Positions 26,922 to 36,888 of a stretch of 64,000 nt of DNA are shown here, one piece after another. Origin of the DNA: Herbivorax alkaliphila (lineage in GTDB: Bacteria; Bacillota; Clostridia; Acetivibrionales; Acetivibrionaceae); the NCBI RefSeq assembly GCF_030848475.1, contig NZ_JAVDDS010000007.1, positions 1 through 64,000 of the forward strand, in the 5' to 3' direction. The position numbers were made by a program, and so were the translations under genes. The notes under the pieces are model-generated. The model worked only from the letters and a program-made list of their open reading frames with translations. It did not search any database and was not told the origin of the DNA. The stretch's first letter is position 1. Each line of letters starts with the position of its first letter.

Positions 26922-28691
26922 TCACTTTTTCGTATATTCTGGATTTAATTCACCTGTTTCTGAATTATAAATTTCCTGCTTGTTTAAATCAGCATAATTT
27001 CTTTTCTCATGTTCAAAATCTTGCCTATCTAAATTGTATTTAGATTGAACTATAGTATTATAGTGCTTAAAACCTCCAGTTAAAACTTTAACACTTTTAA
27101 AACCTTTTTGTTTTAATATTTTTGATGCTATATAAGCCCTTAAACCAATCTGACAATTGACTATAATTTCCTTATCAAATGGCAACTCATTATATCTTTC
27201 CCTTATTTGGCCCAGTGGAATGTTTATAGAATTTTCAATAAATCCAAACTCTTTTTCAAAAGGCTCTCTCACATCTAAGATTATAGTTTTATCTGGGTCT
27301 ACATCCTCAATTTCATGCCAATAACTAACATCCATATTCCCCTCTAAAACATTACCTGCCACATAACCTGCCATATTGACAGGGTCCTTAGCTGAAGAAT
27401 ACGGCGGTGCATATGCCAACTCTAATTCTGTCAAATCAAATACTTTTTTGTCAAATTTAATGGACGCAGCAATAACATCTATTCGCTTATCCACTCCTTC
27501 AAAACCTACAATTTGAGCACCATAAATATCTCCTTCTAATGAATACAACAATTTTATGGTCATGGGCAAGGCTCCTGGATAGTATCCTGCATGAGATTTA
27601 GATTGAGTTATTGTGGACAAATGTTTGATACCTCTGTTTTTTAAAATTCTCTCACTATTTCCTGTGCCTGCAACTGTCATGTCAAATATCTTGGCAATTG
27701 CTGTACCCTGGATACCCTTATACTTTTCTTTTTTTCCTACAATATTGTTAGCTGCAATTCTACCTTGCTTATTAGCTGGACCTGCAAGAGGTATAATGGT
27801 CTCATGTTTTGATATAAAATCTTCTACTTCTATTGCATCTCCTACTGCATAAATATTAGGATCTGACGTCTTTAAATATGAATCAACCTTTATACCACCT
27901 CTATTTCCTAGCTGAATCCCGCTATCTGAAACAAAACCAACATCAGGCTTTACACCAATGGCCATAATAACAACATCTGCTCTGACTTTTCTACCACTTT
28001 CCAATTGAATTTCTGTTTCCTCTCCATTGTGATTAAGTTCTTTTAACCCATCACCTAAGTACAAATGGACTTTTTTAGAAAGTATATGTTCATGAACTAA
28101 AGCAGCCATATCATAATCAATTGTATTTAATACTTGATCTAACTTTTCAATAATTGATACATTTAATCCTAAATAATGTAAATTTTCAGCCATCTCAAGT
28201 CCAATATAACCTGCTCCCACCACCACAGCTCTTTTAGGTGAAGTGTTCGTAATATAGTGTTTAATGGCATCAACATCATACATGTTTCGCAATGTAAAAA
28301 TATTTTTGTTATTAATACCTTTAATATTTGGCTTTACAGGTTCTGCTCCAGGTGATAAAACTAAGACATCATAGCTTTCTTCATATACTCTATCATTTCT
28401 TAAGTCTTTTATAACAACACGCTTTTCTTCTCTTTTTATTTTTGTAATTTCATTTTTTATTCGTACTTCTATATTAAACATATCTTTCATTTTTTCAGGA
28501 GTTTGCACTAATAACATCTCTCTATCAGTAATTTTATCTCCAATATAATAAGGAAGACCACAGTTGGCAAAAGAAATATACTCTCCACGCTCAAAAATAA
28601 TAATTTCTGCATCTTCATCTATTCTTCTAAGTCTTGCGGCAGTGCTCGCTCCTCCAGCAACTCCACCTACTATCAATACCTTTTTACCCAT
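26922..28691 (-). CDS. CoA-disulfide reductase with C-terminal rhodanese domain
   Basis: Predicted 589-residue paralogue of the four-domain protein at 18075-20597, closely similar through residue about 580. It keeps the FAD motif GGVAGGASTAARL, active Cys44 in SFANCGLPYYIG and the rhodanese Cys in IVNCQIGLRAY. It stops at GELNPEYTKK, exactly where the longer copy continues into TusA and DsrE. It should reduce CoA disulfide, polysulfide or CoA persulfide using NAD(P)H, with the rhodanese domain handling sulfane sulfur. The two genes share the same leader TTTTAAAAGACTCC just outside the start (read on the plus strand), so the duplication included the ribosome site. Confidence 0.92.
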   Translation of the reverse strand: MGKKVLIVGGVAGGASTAARLRRIDEDAEIIIFERGEYISFANCGLPYYIGDKITDREMLLVQTPEKMKDMFNIEVRIKNEITKIKREEKRVVIKDLRNDRVYEESYDVLVLSPGAEPVKPNIKGINNKNIFTLRNMYDVDAIKHYITNTSPKRAVVVGAGYIGLEMAENLHYLGLNVSIIEKLDQVLNTIDYDMAALVHEHILSKKVHLYLGDGLKELNHNGEETEIQLESGRKVRADVVIMAIGVKPDVGFVSDSGIQLGNRGGIKVDSYLKTSDPNIYAVGDAIEVEDFISKHETIIPLAGPANKQGRIAANNIVGKKEKYKGIQGTAIAKIFDMTVAGTGNSERILKNRGIKHLSTITQSKSHAGYYPGALPMTIKLLYSLEGDIYGAQIVGFEGVDKRIDVIAASIKFDKKVFDLTELELAYAPPYSSAKDPVNMAGYVAGNVLEGNMDVSYWHEIEDVDPDKTIILDVREPFEKEFGFIENSINIPLGQIRERYNELPFDKEIIVNCQIGLRAYIASKILKQKGFKSVKVLTGGFKHYNTIVQSKYNLDRQDFEHEKRNYADLNKQEIYNSETGELNPEYTKK

Positions 28692-28917
28692 TTTAAAAGA
28701 CTCCTTTTTTGCTATATTGTTTTTTCATTTAGTATATTATTACCCTCTAAATTAAAGCTATAAACCAATTTAAATTTCAAAGTCAACTCAAGTAAGAATA
28801 ATTAATACGAAAAAAGATAAAATTATATTTAATTAACAAATTACTCTGTTTATAATAGCATAATTCATTTATTTTAGTAAATTGAATTTATTTTTTAAAA
28901 AATAATGGGGGAAAATA

Positions 28918-30258
28918 ATGAACACTAATGCTAAAAATATTGAAATTAAGCTAAAAGAAATATTAAAAAACAATGCTGATGCAAATATGATAGACGTTGA
29001 TAATAATTTTAGATTATACTATCTAACATCTATGATATATGTTGATAAGTTGGTAAGTGCCATAAAAGAACCGTATTATAATTTAAATAAAGATTACTCT
29101 CAATTCATTTCGTCTATTATGAATGAATTCAGTGATACTTCAAACATAACCAGCATGCTAACCCAAGGTATGGTTATTGGTGTTTTTAACAACAAGGTGT
29201 ATTCTACTACCTTAGCCGCTAAGAAAGAATCACGTAAAATAGATGAAGTGCTAAGAGAATCTGTTTATGAAGGCCCATTATCAGGTTTTGTAGAAAATGT
29301 AGAAACCAACCTTAATATTATTCGTCAATTTTACAATAAAAAAGAGCTAATTGTTAAAGAATTCAAACTAGGTACCATTAGTAAATATAAGAGTTATCTA
29401 ATATATGATAGAGAATTTGCAGATGACAATATTATAAAAAGTATTACACACAGGTTAAATAGTATAACTACCCCTATGGTTCAATCTCTTACGGAACTTC
29501 AGCAAATCTTGGATAATAAGCAGCATTTGTGTCCTAGAATATTAATTACCGAGAGATTTGATAGAACAGTTAAACAAATATCACAAGGAAAAATTGTAAT
29601 AATATTAAATGGTGCTCCAAAGGCATTAATAGCCCCTAGCACCTTTAACCAATTTATTGCTTCTGCAGATAACTATTATTTGCATCCCATACCGTCACTG
29701 TTTCTCTTACTTTTGAGATACTTAGCACTATTAGCCGCTCTGATTTTACCTGGTTTATATATAGCTCTAAGTGCTTACAACACTGAAATAATGAGAGTTC
29801 AAATAGCTCTTTCTATAGCAGCAAGTAGAGCAGGTGTGCCCTATCCCTCCTATGTTGAGGTGCTAATTATGCTTGTTATGATGGAATTTTTAATAGAGGC
29901 AAGCCTTCGCCTTCCAAAGAACATTGGTCAGGCAGGAACCACTGTTGGTGGAATCATTCTTGGTCAGGCAGCTACCCAAGCCAACTTAGTTAGTAATGTA
30001 ATGATAATAATAGTAGCTGCAGTAGCTATATCTAATTTTGTAATACCAATAAATTCAATGAATCTTACAATCAGAGTATCTAAATACATTTTACTTTTCT
30101 TAGCCTCTATTGCAGGACTTGCAGGCCTGTTTATTGGTTTTTTGGCACTGATGTATTATCTTTTCACACTGCACAGTCTTGGAAAACCTTTTTTCAATCC
30201 TGTAGGAAGCTTTAATATAAGTCATACAAGAGCATTTTTTAGAAAGGGGCAGACTTAA
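28918..30258 (+). CDS. Spore germination receptor A subunit
   Basis: Predicted 446-residue GerA-family protein (GerAA/GerKA type). An N-terminal soluble region (about 1-255) contains YEGPLSGFVENVETN, the conserved RGPxxGF-like segment, and ILNGAPKALIAPSTF. Four to five membrane helices follow in the C-terminal 180 residues, with SLRLPKNIGQAG as a typical loop. With B and C subunits it forms a receptor in the inner spore membrane that senses germinants and opens ion release. It is the first gene of a complete A-B-C operon, overlapping the B gene by one base. GGGGG lies seven bases before the ATG. Confidence 0.93.
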   Translation: MNTNAKNIEIKLKEILKNNADANMIDVDNNFRLYYLTSMIYVDKLVSAIKEPYYNLNKDYSQFISSIMNEFSDTSNITSMLTQGMVIGVFNNKVYSTTLAAKKESRKIDEVLRESVYEGPLSGFVENVETNLNIIRQFYNKKELIVKEFKLGTISKYKSYLIYDREFADDNIIKSITHRLNSITTPMVQSLTELQQILDNKQHLCPRILITERFDRTVKQISQGKIVIILNGAPKALIAPSTFNQFIASADNYYLHPIPSLFLLLLRYLALLAALILPGLYIALSAYNTEIMRVQIALSIAASRAGVPYPSYVEVLIMLVMMEFLIEASLRLPKNIGQAGTTVGGIILGQAATQANLVSNVMIIIVAAVAISNFVIPINSMNLTIRVSKYILLFLASIAGLAGLFIGFLALMYYLFTLHSLGKPFFNPVGSFNISHTRAFFRKGQT

Positions 30259-31331
30259 TGAAGCATCGCTTTTTTTATTTACTACTGATTAATGAAATAA
30301 TATCTAACGTTACATTATACTGTCCCTATATTCTAATAGGGCAGCTTTATGATGGTACACTTATAGCTATATTTGCAGCCTTTATTATATCTATTGTGAA
30401 AATATATTTTTTTCTCCATGTATATAATTATTTTAAAAGCAAGACACTTACAGAGATTAATCAAATTCTCTTTAGAAAGTTTTGGGGTAACTTCTTTTCC
30501 TATACATACGTGTTAATCTGTTTGGCAATTGGCTTTTTTATGTATAAGGGGTTAGTTGAAATTGTAAAAACCTTTATGCTGACCACCAGTTCCCTATGGC
30601 TTATATCTATAATTTTAATTATTATTCCTTTTGTTGTGTTCAAAAATACCAGTAATACCTTTTTACATACCGTATCATTTACAGCACTTATTATGGTTAT
30701 AGGCATTATTTCACAGGTACTGCTGATTACTGGAGAAATAAAACAAGATTTTCTTATAGGATCTTTAGTTCACTCTGTAAGACTTCCTAACTATATAACA
30801 ATCGCTACAGCAGGATTTTTTTTCAGTGGTGTATATCACTTATCATTGTTTAACCCTGAATTTAAAAGAATAAGCTATAAAAAAACCATTCTTTTGATTG
30901 GAGTAGTTGGGCTTTGTACCGCCTTTATTTCAGTTTATATACCTGTTTCGATTTGGGGACCTGAAGCTGCACAAAAGTTGACCTTTCCTTGGGTTTCTAC
31001 TGCTGATACTGTATCTATAAACTTATTCGTTATAGAACGTGCCCTTTATTTAATGATGCCTTTATTCTTTTTATTATCATTGTCTAATACGCTTATATAC
31101 AGCTTTGTATGCTATGGCTTGTTCACTAAACTTCATCCTTCACCAAAACTCAACAAATACATAAAACTTGTAATTTGTATAGTTTTTGTTGCCGGATCAA
31201 TAATGATACCAAATACTAAAACAGTTTTCCAAATTGCACCTATAGTAATGATAACATGGAATATGTTTCACTTGCTTTTATCTGTGCTTCTTTATATTAG
31301 AACAAAAGGAAAGGAGTTGTATGCCAAATGA
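30258..31331 (+). CDS. Spore germination receptor B subunit (permease-like)
   Basis: Predicted 357-residue membrane protein with about ten helices, of the GerAB/endospore germination permease family related to amino-acid permeases. B subunits bind the germinant by family knowledge. The start overlaps the A-subunit stop (TAATG), and its own stop overlaps the C gene start (ATGA), so all three are translationally coupled. The germinant cannot be deduced from sequence. Confidence 0.9.
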   Translation: MKHRFFYLLLINEIISNVTLYCPYILIGQLYDGTLIAIFAAFIISIVKIYFFLHVYNYFKSKTLTEINQILFRKFWGNFFSYTYVLICLAIGFFMYKGLVEIVKTFMLTTSSLWLISIILIIIPFVVFKNTSNTFLHTVSFTALIMVIGIISQVLLITGEIKQDFLIGSLVHSVRLPNYITIATAGFFFSGVYHLSLFNPEFKRISYKKTILLIGVVGLCTAFISVYIPVSIWGPEAAQKLTFPWVSTADTVSINLFVIERALYLMMPLFFLLSLSNTLIYSFVCYGLFTKLHPSPKLNKYIKLVICIVFVAGSIMIPNTKTVFQIAPIVMITWNMFHLLLSVLLYIRTKGKELYAK

Positions 31332-32431
31332 AAAATAAATTATGCTTATTTTTAATTTTTTCTATGCTTATTTTCACATCTTCGTGCAGGTTTAGAGATA
31401 TTGATAGAAGAGCTTTTGTTGTAGCTATTGGACTTGACCTCTCTGAAACAAAAGATGAGTTTGATATTTCTATAAAGGTTGCTATTCCTAGGGCTCAATC
31501 TGGAGAATCAGATAATCAAACTAATGAAGATAATTTTATACTTTATAGAGCTTCTGATAAATCTATTGGTGAGGCTATTAGAAAAATAAAAGCCCAGATG
31601 TCTTTAGAGCCTGATTTTAGCCATCTTAAAGCAATAGTTGTTGGAAAGGAGACAATTAATCAATTTTCGTTCAATGAAATTATTACTTATTTTGTACGGA
31701 AAGGAGATGTCCAACAAATAGCATGGATAATGGTTGGAACTCCTTCAGCAAAAGCAGTGCTATCACTAATGCCTCTAGGAGAAAATATAGCAGGCAACTA
31801 CCTTTTCATGAAGTTTGGGCAAGGAGTAGAGCCTCAATTTGTTAATATAACAAAAATTTTTGAAGCCTTTTCACATCTCACTATGCCAGGAGTAAGTGTT
31901 TCATGTCCCCTTGTTGAAATACAAAACGAAAACTTTGCTATTGAAAAAACAGCCATTTTTCACAATGGAAAACTTGAAATGATTCTGAAAATGGATCAAA
32001 CAAGAATACTTAACATTTTAAAATTAGGACTTGATATAGGTTTTATCAGCACTTTTGATAAAGATAATAAACCCATTGGCATAAGAATACGAAAAGCTTC
32101 CGGGAAAATATCCCTTGATGAAAATGCTAATAATAGTTTAGTTTGTAATATAGATATTAAAGTTGATGGATTTATGGAAGAATCCTCATATGCTAATAAA
32201 GATATCAAAACCATTGAGAAGAAATTTGAAGATATATTCAAAAATCAAACCCTCAAACTTATGAAAGATTTCCAGTCAAATAATTTAGACCCATTAGCTC
32301 TTCAGGTAAAGTATTGGGCTAAACGTCCTGAATTTGAATTCAATGAAGATTGGGTGACAGAAATCTATCCTAAAATAGAGTTTAATGTAAACTCTAATGT
32401 AAAAATTTCACATTCCGAAGTGCTCAAGTAA
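31328..32431 (+). CDS. Spore germination receptor C lipoprotein
   Basis: Predicted 367-residue GerC-family lipoprotein. The signal peptide ends in a lipobox with Cys20 in IFTSSC, to be lipidated and held on the outer face of the inner spore membrane. The mature domain has FVVAIGLDLSE and the C-terminal KSWGKRP-like segment VKYWAKRPEFEF typical of Ger(x)C proteins. It completes the A-B-C operon. Confidence 0.92.
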   Translation: MKNKLCLFLIFSMLIFTSSCRFRDIDRRAFVVAIGLDLSETKDEFDISIKVAIPRAQSGESDNQTNEDNFILYRASDKSIGEAIRKIKAQMSLEPDFSHLKAIVVGKETINQFSFNEIITYFVRKGDVQQIAWIMVGTPSAKAVLSLMPLGENIAGNYLFMKFGQGVEPQFVNITKIFEAFSHLTMPGVSVSCPLVEIQNENFAIEKTAIFHNGKLEMILKMDQTRILNILKLGLDIGFISTFDKDNKPIGIRIRKASGKISLDENANNSLVCNIDIKVDGFMEESSYANKDIKTIEKKFEDIFKNQTLKLMKDFQSNNLDPLALQVKYWAKRPEFEFNEDWVTEIYPKIEFNVNSNVKISHSEVLK

Positions 32432-32778
32432 ACTAAAATATATTTTTATAGATGGTGAGTTTCAGTCACTTTAAATAAATATCATAACCAAAGTCAATAT
32501 TTTTTTGCTTTTCATGTTTTATACACTCCCTTTACTATTTTTATGTTAAGTATACACTTCATTTGTATACTTTTCAACAGCTTTTTGGATTATAGTGGTT
32601 TAAAATACTAAAAGCTTTTATTTTAAGCATTTAAGAGAATTAACACAGTAAATTTTATGTATCAATCATTTTTAACACTTAACATAATTTGAAATAAACT
32701 GTAACAACTTTAGATTAGAAAAATATAATAAACTATTACTTTACAATAAAAAATAAATAATTATAGGGGGCATCTATA
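32432..32778. other. Intergenic region with a palindrome
   Basis: No gene is visible. A perfect nine-base inverted repeat, AAGTATACA and TGTATACTT, with a seven-base spacer lies at 32548-32572 and could be an operator or part of a terminator for the ger operon. The right end should hold the promoter of the deacetylase operon. Confidence 0.45.
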
Positions 32779-33411
32779 GTGAGTACAAAAAAAGTATTAT
32801 TCATAGGAGCACATCCTGATGATATTGATTTAGGCTGTGCAATTTCTATGCATAATCATTATCTAAAAAAAGATGAAGTAATAAATATAGTTTTAACAAA
32901 AGGAGAAAAAGGAGGATGTTCATCACAGCGTAGCCTAGAACAGATAAATTCCTTTGATATATTAGCTCCAAACTCCAAAAACTACTTTCTTTCTTTTCCA
33001 GACACAAAGCTTTTTGGACACATTCAGGAAATTACAAATAAGCTGAGATCCATTATTTTGGAAGTTATGCCCGATATTGCTTATATACCTTCTCAGTATG
33101 ATTTTCATCAGGATCACGTAGCAACTCATAAATGCGCCTTAACCGTATTAACTAATTTAGGTACACTTAAAATAATTTGTTATGAGTCACCTTCTACTAT
33201 GCCTGAATTTACACCTAATTACTTTAAGTTATGTAGCTTAGATAACTTTTCAATTAAATTAGATGCTTTAAAATGTCACAAAACACAAATGAATAAACCT
33301 TATTTTTATGATGATATACTTTTGTCTATTGCAAAAATGAGAGCAGCTCAAGTTAGATGTCATTCAAAGGTTGCAGAAGCATACGAAATAGTTAGATTTG
33401 TTAAATTATAG
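32779..33411 (+). CDS. PIG-L/LmbE family deacetylase
   Basis: Predicted 210-residue zinc-dependent deacetylase of the PIG-L family, which removes acetyl groups from GlcNAc-type sugars. Zinc ligands are in IGAHPDDIDLGC (AHPDD) and FHQDHVATH (HxDH). The start is GTG at 32779 with GGGGGC eight bases upstream. It begins a three-gene operon with a glycosyltransferase and an acyltransferase, so its substrate is probably an N-acetylated sugar in a glycan or glycolipid pathway. Confidence 0.88.
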   Translation: MSTKKVLFIGAHPDDIDLGCAISMHNHYLKKDEVINIVLTKGEKGGCSSQRSLEQINSFDILAPNSKNYFLSFPDTKLFGHIQEITNKLRSIILEVMPDIAYIPSQYDFHQDHVATHKCALTVLTNLGTLKIICYESPSTMPEFTPNYFKLCSLDNFSIKLDALKCHKTQMNKPYFYDDILLSIAKMRAAQVRCHSKVAEAYEIVRFVKL

Positions 33412-33449
33412 TAAGATGTTTTAAAACTCTATATAAAGGAGAACCGAAT

Positions 33450-34580
33450 ATGTCACATTATATGTTTACAAGTCCTAGAACACTTTTGTTTATAATTTTT
33501 TTTATTGCTTATTGGATTTGGTTTATTATTAAAAAAGGAGAAAAAGAGTATTCAGATAAATATAATTCCATTGAAGCAATAATTCCTGCTTATAACGAGG
33601 AAGTAACTATTTCAAGAACTGTTACTGACTTGCTGGCAAATGATTATATAAAAAATATCATTGTTGTAAATGATGGGTCAACAGATAAAACTGTTGAAGT
33701 ATTAAATGAACTTAAATTTATTTATGGTGATAGGCTAAGGATAATAACCCAAAAAAATACAGGTAAGGCAGGAGCAATTAATAATGCAATTAATTATATT
33801 AAATCTGAACTTGTTTTTTTGACAGATGCAGATATAAGAATCCCAAAAAATAATGGGTTAGGGTATTTAATTAAAGCAATAGAAAACGGTGCAGATGCCG
33901 TTGCTGGAATACCCGGCTCCGACATGGATAACATAGGATTTTTCGGTAAAATAAGAGCCTCGATAAAAATTTTTTTTGCTACTTTCAGAAAATGTGGAGG
34001 AGAAGTTTTAGGAGGTCACCCCTTCTGTGTTTCGGGTAGCGTGGGAATGTATAGAACAAAACTTTTAAAAAGTGTTAACTTTCCTGACAGAACTTGTGTT
34101 GAAGACTTAGATTTAACGTGGGAACTGGTTTCTAGAGGATATAAAATTGCACAATCATCAAGAGCAATCGTATATAGTCAAGAAGCTCCAAGCTTTCTTG
34201 ATGACCTAAAAAGATGGAAAAGGTGGATAAGTGGGTACGCAGTATGTATGAGAATTCATAGAAAATTATTAAAGACTAGATTTGGAATAACAATTATTAT
34301 GCCTAACTTTATTATCGGTTTGTTTGGAGCAATTTTAATGATTAGCCCATTTGTCTTTACTCTTCAGGATGCCCTATTTGGAGCAATTATATGGTGTGGG
34401 GTGCTGTTTTGTGCATCAACTTACTCTGCAAGTAAACAAGGTAAGAAATGGTGGCTCATATTATACTCCCCTTTATCTATTTTTATTATCCTTACGGTTT
34501 TTTTCTGTTGGCTGTTTTGGGGAATTCCAAGTTTGATAACTGGTGTTGAGAGAGGATGGAATAAGGTAAAAAGGTATTAA
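33450..34580 (+). CDS. Membrane glycosyltransferase, family 2
   Basis: Predicted 376-residue GT2 enzyme. An N-terminal helix (about residues 8-24) is followed by the GT-A fold with AIIPAYNEEVTISRT, VVNDGSTDKT, the metal-binding LTDADIRI, the catalytic-region EDLDLTWEL, and RWKRWISGY, which is similar to the QxxRW of processive synthases. Three C-terminal membrane helices follow. It may polymerise or transfer a hexosamine across the membrane. AAAGGAG precedes the ATG by eight bases. It lies 38 bases after the deacetylase gene. Confidence 0.88.
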   Translation: MSHYMFTSPRTLLFIIFFIAYWIWFIIKKGEKEYSDKYNSIEAIIPAYNEEVTISRTVTDLLANDYIKNIIVVNDGSTDKTVEVLNELKFIYGDRLRIITQKNTGKAGAINNAINYIKSELVFLTDADIRIPKNNGLGYLIKAIENGADAVAGIPGSDMDNIGFFGKIRASIKIFFATFRKCGGEVLGGHPFCVSGSVGMYRTKLLKSVNFPDRTCVEDLDLTWELVSRGYKIAQSSRAIVYSQEAPSFLDDLKRWKRWISGYAVCMRIHRKLLKTRFGITIIMPNFIIGLFGAILMISPFVFTLQDALFGAIIWCGVLFCASTYSASKQGKKWWLILYSPLSIFIILTVFFCWLFWGIPSLITGVERGWNKVKRY

Positions 34581-34601
34581 CATTGATTTGGAGGTAAAAA
34601 A

Positions 34602-35195
34602 ATGTATCGTTGGTGGATTGATTTAAAAAATGAAGTAAAAAATAATACAGAAAAATGCTCCCATATTACTAAAAATGTTGGCGTAGAATATAAAGGCAGT
34701 TTACGCGTTGGAGAGGGAACTTTTATATCAAAAGATGCAAAGCTTAGTGGCAATATTGATATAGGTAATAATTGTATGATAGGTACAAATGTAGTTATCA
34801 GAGGGAATGTAAAAATATGCGATAATGTAAGAATAGGATATGCAACTGAAATTAAGAATTCTGTTATAAAAGAAAACTCAACAATAGGTCCTATGTGTTT
34901 TCTAGGAGATTCTTTAGTAGAAAAAAATGTTTACTTAGGGGCACTGGTCAGAACTTCAAATCATAGGTTAGATAAAATGAACATAAAATCCTGGAATGGA
35001 GATTTTTTTGAAGATACAGGATTAGAAAAGCTGGGTGCATGGATTAAATCTAATACAAGCATAGGGATTGCATCTATTATACTACCTGGAAGAATTGTAC
35101 CTCAAAATAGTATTTTTAGTCCTAATATTGTAATTACTAAAAATTATTCCACAGGAATTTATAAAATAGAACAAATTATTAAAAAATTTAATTAA
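34602..35195 (+). CDS. Left-handed beta-helix (hexapeptide) acyltransferase
   Basis: Predicted 197-residue protein with hexapeptide repeats between about residues 40 and 115, for example GNIDIGNNCMIGTNVVIRGN and DNVRIGYATEIKN, followed by the typical closing TSIGIASIILPGRIVPQNS. Enzymes of this fold are trimeric acyl- or sugar-nucleotide transferases. As the last gene of the deacetylase-glycosyltransferase operon it probably acylates the same glycan. GGAGG lies eight bases before the ATG. Confidence 0.82.
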   Translation: MYRWWIDLKNEVKNNTEKCSHITKNVGVEYKGSLRVGEGTFISKDAKLSGNIDIGNNCMIGTNVVIRGNVKICDNVRIGYATEIKNSVIKENSTIGPMCFLGDSLVEKNVYLGALVRTSNHRLDKMNIKSWNGDFFEDTGLEKLGAWIKSNTSIGIASIILPGRIVPQNSIFSPNIVITKNYSTGIYKIEQIIKKFN

Positions 35196-35329
35196 ATTAT
35201 TCGCAAGAAAAATTTAAAATTTTAGACAATATAAATACTATTAGACTTTGAATATTTTGTAAATTTCTACACATGCTTTTATTATGTTGATTATTTATCT
35301 CAAATAAAACGCATGAAAGGATTTAAGTT

Positions 35330-35425
35330 ATGCAAAATATTTTGATAGTTAATCTAATTCTTATTTTGATGTTATATTTTGGCTACAAATTATTGATAAA
35401 TAATAAGCCCTGGTTTCGGATCTAG
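35330..35425 (+). CDS. Possible 31-residue membrane peptide
   Basis: ATG at 35330 with AAAGGAT upstream encodes a single hydrophobic helix (ILIVNLILILMLYFGYKLL) with a polar tail NNKPWFRI. It overlaps the 3' end of the convergent lipoprotein gene. The layout resembles small hydrophobic peptides elsewhere in this window, but there is no conservation evidence. Confidence 0.3.
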   Translation: MQNILIVNLILILMLYFGYKLLINNKPWFRI

Positions 35426-36715
35426 TTCTAAAACCTGCTCTGGAGTCATTAGTGGATCATCAAAGTGTACCCCTGGTTTATCAGAATAGAAATACCATAA
35501 CTTAAAGCCTTTGTATGGTATATTTGTTACCTTGGAATTTCTGATATGAATTGCCCTCTTTCCTTCTGGAGATCCCCACCCAGATGTATTATGCACCAGC
35601 AACACTGGATCATAATTGCTTGATACTTCATCAATATCACGTATCATACTATCAATGAACTGATGAAAAACAAACTGCCTTTTACCTTTGATTTCATTAG
35701 AAATGATATATTCACGCATGGTTTCTTGAACTTCATTAAGTTCGGCAGCAGTTAAATGTCCTATCTTTTTCATTGGCTTATCAGTACGCCATTCCGGATC
35801 AAGAGCCAAATGGACATTGGGATATTTTAAAAATGGTAAGAGTTCATTAATTGCATCGATGGGGGAATATTTTCCTATTTGATTATCAAGATATATTAGC
35901 ACACCATTTTTATAGGCTTCCTCAATATATGAAATCACAAGGTCAAAATTCATCATATTAATTTCGCCTTCAGGCTGAACTGTTCCATAAATAAGATATA
36001 TTGCTGGTATTACACCTTTATTGCCGTTAACGGAATCATATTTTTCAGCTGTCTTTTTTAAAAGGGATATAAGTTCTTCCTTTGAGTGGCGGCCAACAAT
36101 TCCCATTACATCTGAATAAGGATGACCGTAATAGGCAACAACTGTATTATCCTCAAAAAGAGTTGGCGATGTAAAATAATCATTCATTTCCTTATCCTCA
36201 AAAAGGGTTGGTGATGAAAGAAGTTCATTTATATCCTTAACTGTATATTCAGATAAAATCCAACCTTCATTATTATTCACTGAATTCTTAAATTGAATCT
36301 TATACCAAGTTGTTTCTTCACTTTCAACTTCTTCAATAACTTTTACTTCTTTACCCTTGACTAAGCTCCCAAGCACTTTACTTTGGGAATTGCTGTCTAC
36401 CCTGACATTCAACTTGTTTGTACTGATATAAACATTTTTTCCTTTAGCACTTTCGCTACTTTGGTGAGGTATTTTTTCGTCAGTTTTTTTATTTTCATCA
36501 ACTTCTTCTTGATTTTTACCTTCTTTAGTCCCTTCACCAGCTTCTTCTTGATTTTCGTTTTCTTTAGTTCCTTCATCAACTTCTTCTGGCGTTTCTACTG
36601 GTTGATGTGTAGGTTGCTCCTCCTTGGGTGAAAATACTTCCTGAGTACATCCTGCGAAACTCATTACTAATACTAATGTTAATGCTATTATTGATACAAA
36701 CCTTTTCTTTAACAT
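35390..36715 (-). CDS. Lipoprotein with SH3b domain and a putative barrel domain
   Basis: Predicted 441-residue lipoprotein with lipobox Cys23 (SFAGC). Residues about 30-85 are a low-complexity Glu/Lys/Asn linker with repeated NQEE units. Residues about 93-160 form a bacterial SH3 domain (LNVRVDSNSQSKVLGSLVKG), a fold that often binds cell wall. The segment SPTLFED occurs twice in tandem (about 168 and 182). The C-terminal 250 residues contain YYGHPYSDVMGIVGR, IYLIYGTVQPEGE and HLALDPEWR, which look like strands and loops of a TIM-barrel-like domain. I do not know its activity. It may be a surface hydrolase or wall-associated sensor. Confidence 0.75.
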   Translation of the reverse strand: MLKKRFVSIIALTLVLVMSFAGCTQEVFSPKEEQPTHQPVETPEEVDEGTKENENQEEAGEGTKEGKNQEEVDENKKTDEKIPHQSSESAKGKNVYISTNKLNVRVDSNSQSKVLGSLVKGKEVKVIEEVESEETTWYKIQFKNSVNNNEGWILSEYTVKDINELLSSPTLFEDKEMNDYFTSPTLFEDNTVVAYYGHPYSDVMGIVGRHSKEELISLLKKTAEKYDSVNGNKGVIPAIYLIYGTVQPEGEINMMNFDLVISYIEEAYKNGVLIYLDNQIGKYSPIDAINELLPFLKYPNVHLALDPEWRTDKPMKKIGHLTAAELNEVQETMREYIISNEIKGKRQFVFHQFIDSMIRDIDEVSSNYDPVLLVHNTSGWGSPEGKRAIHIRNSKVTNIPYKGFKLWYFYSDKPGVHFDDPLMTPEQVLELDPKPGLIIYQ

Positions 36716-36888
36716 TTTGCACCCCTTTTCTTCTGTGTTATCATCTTAAGGACATGTTTTTGCCCATTAGCAATCTAAATTTCAATAAAACTATTAAATA
36801 TAATATTGCAAAAACAAGCAAAACACAATGTTAATTCCTTACACCGTTGCTACGTTACCTTATTCATAATCAAAACTCTTTTCATTTA

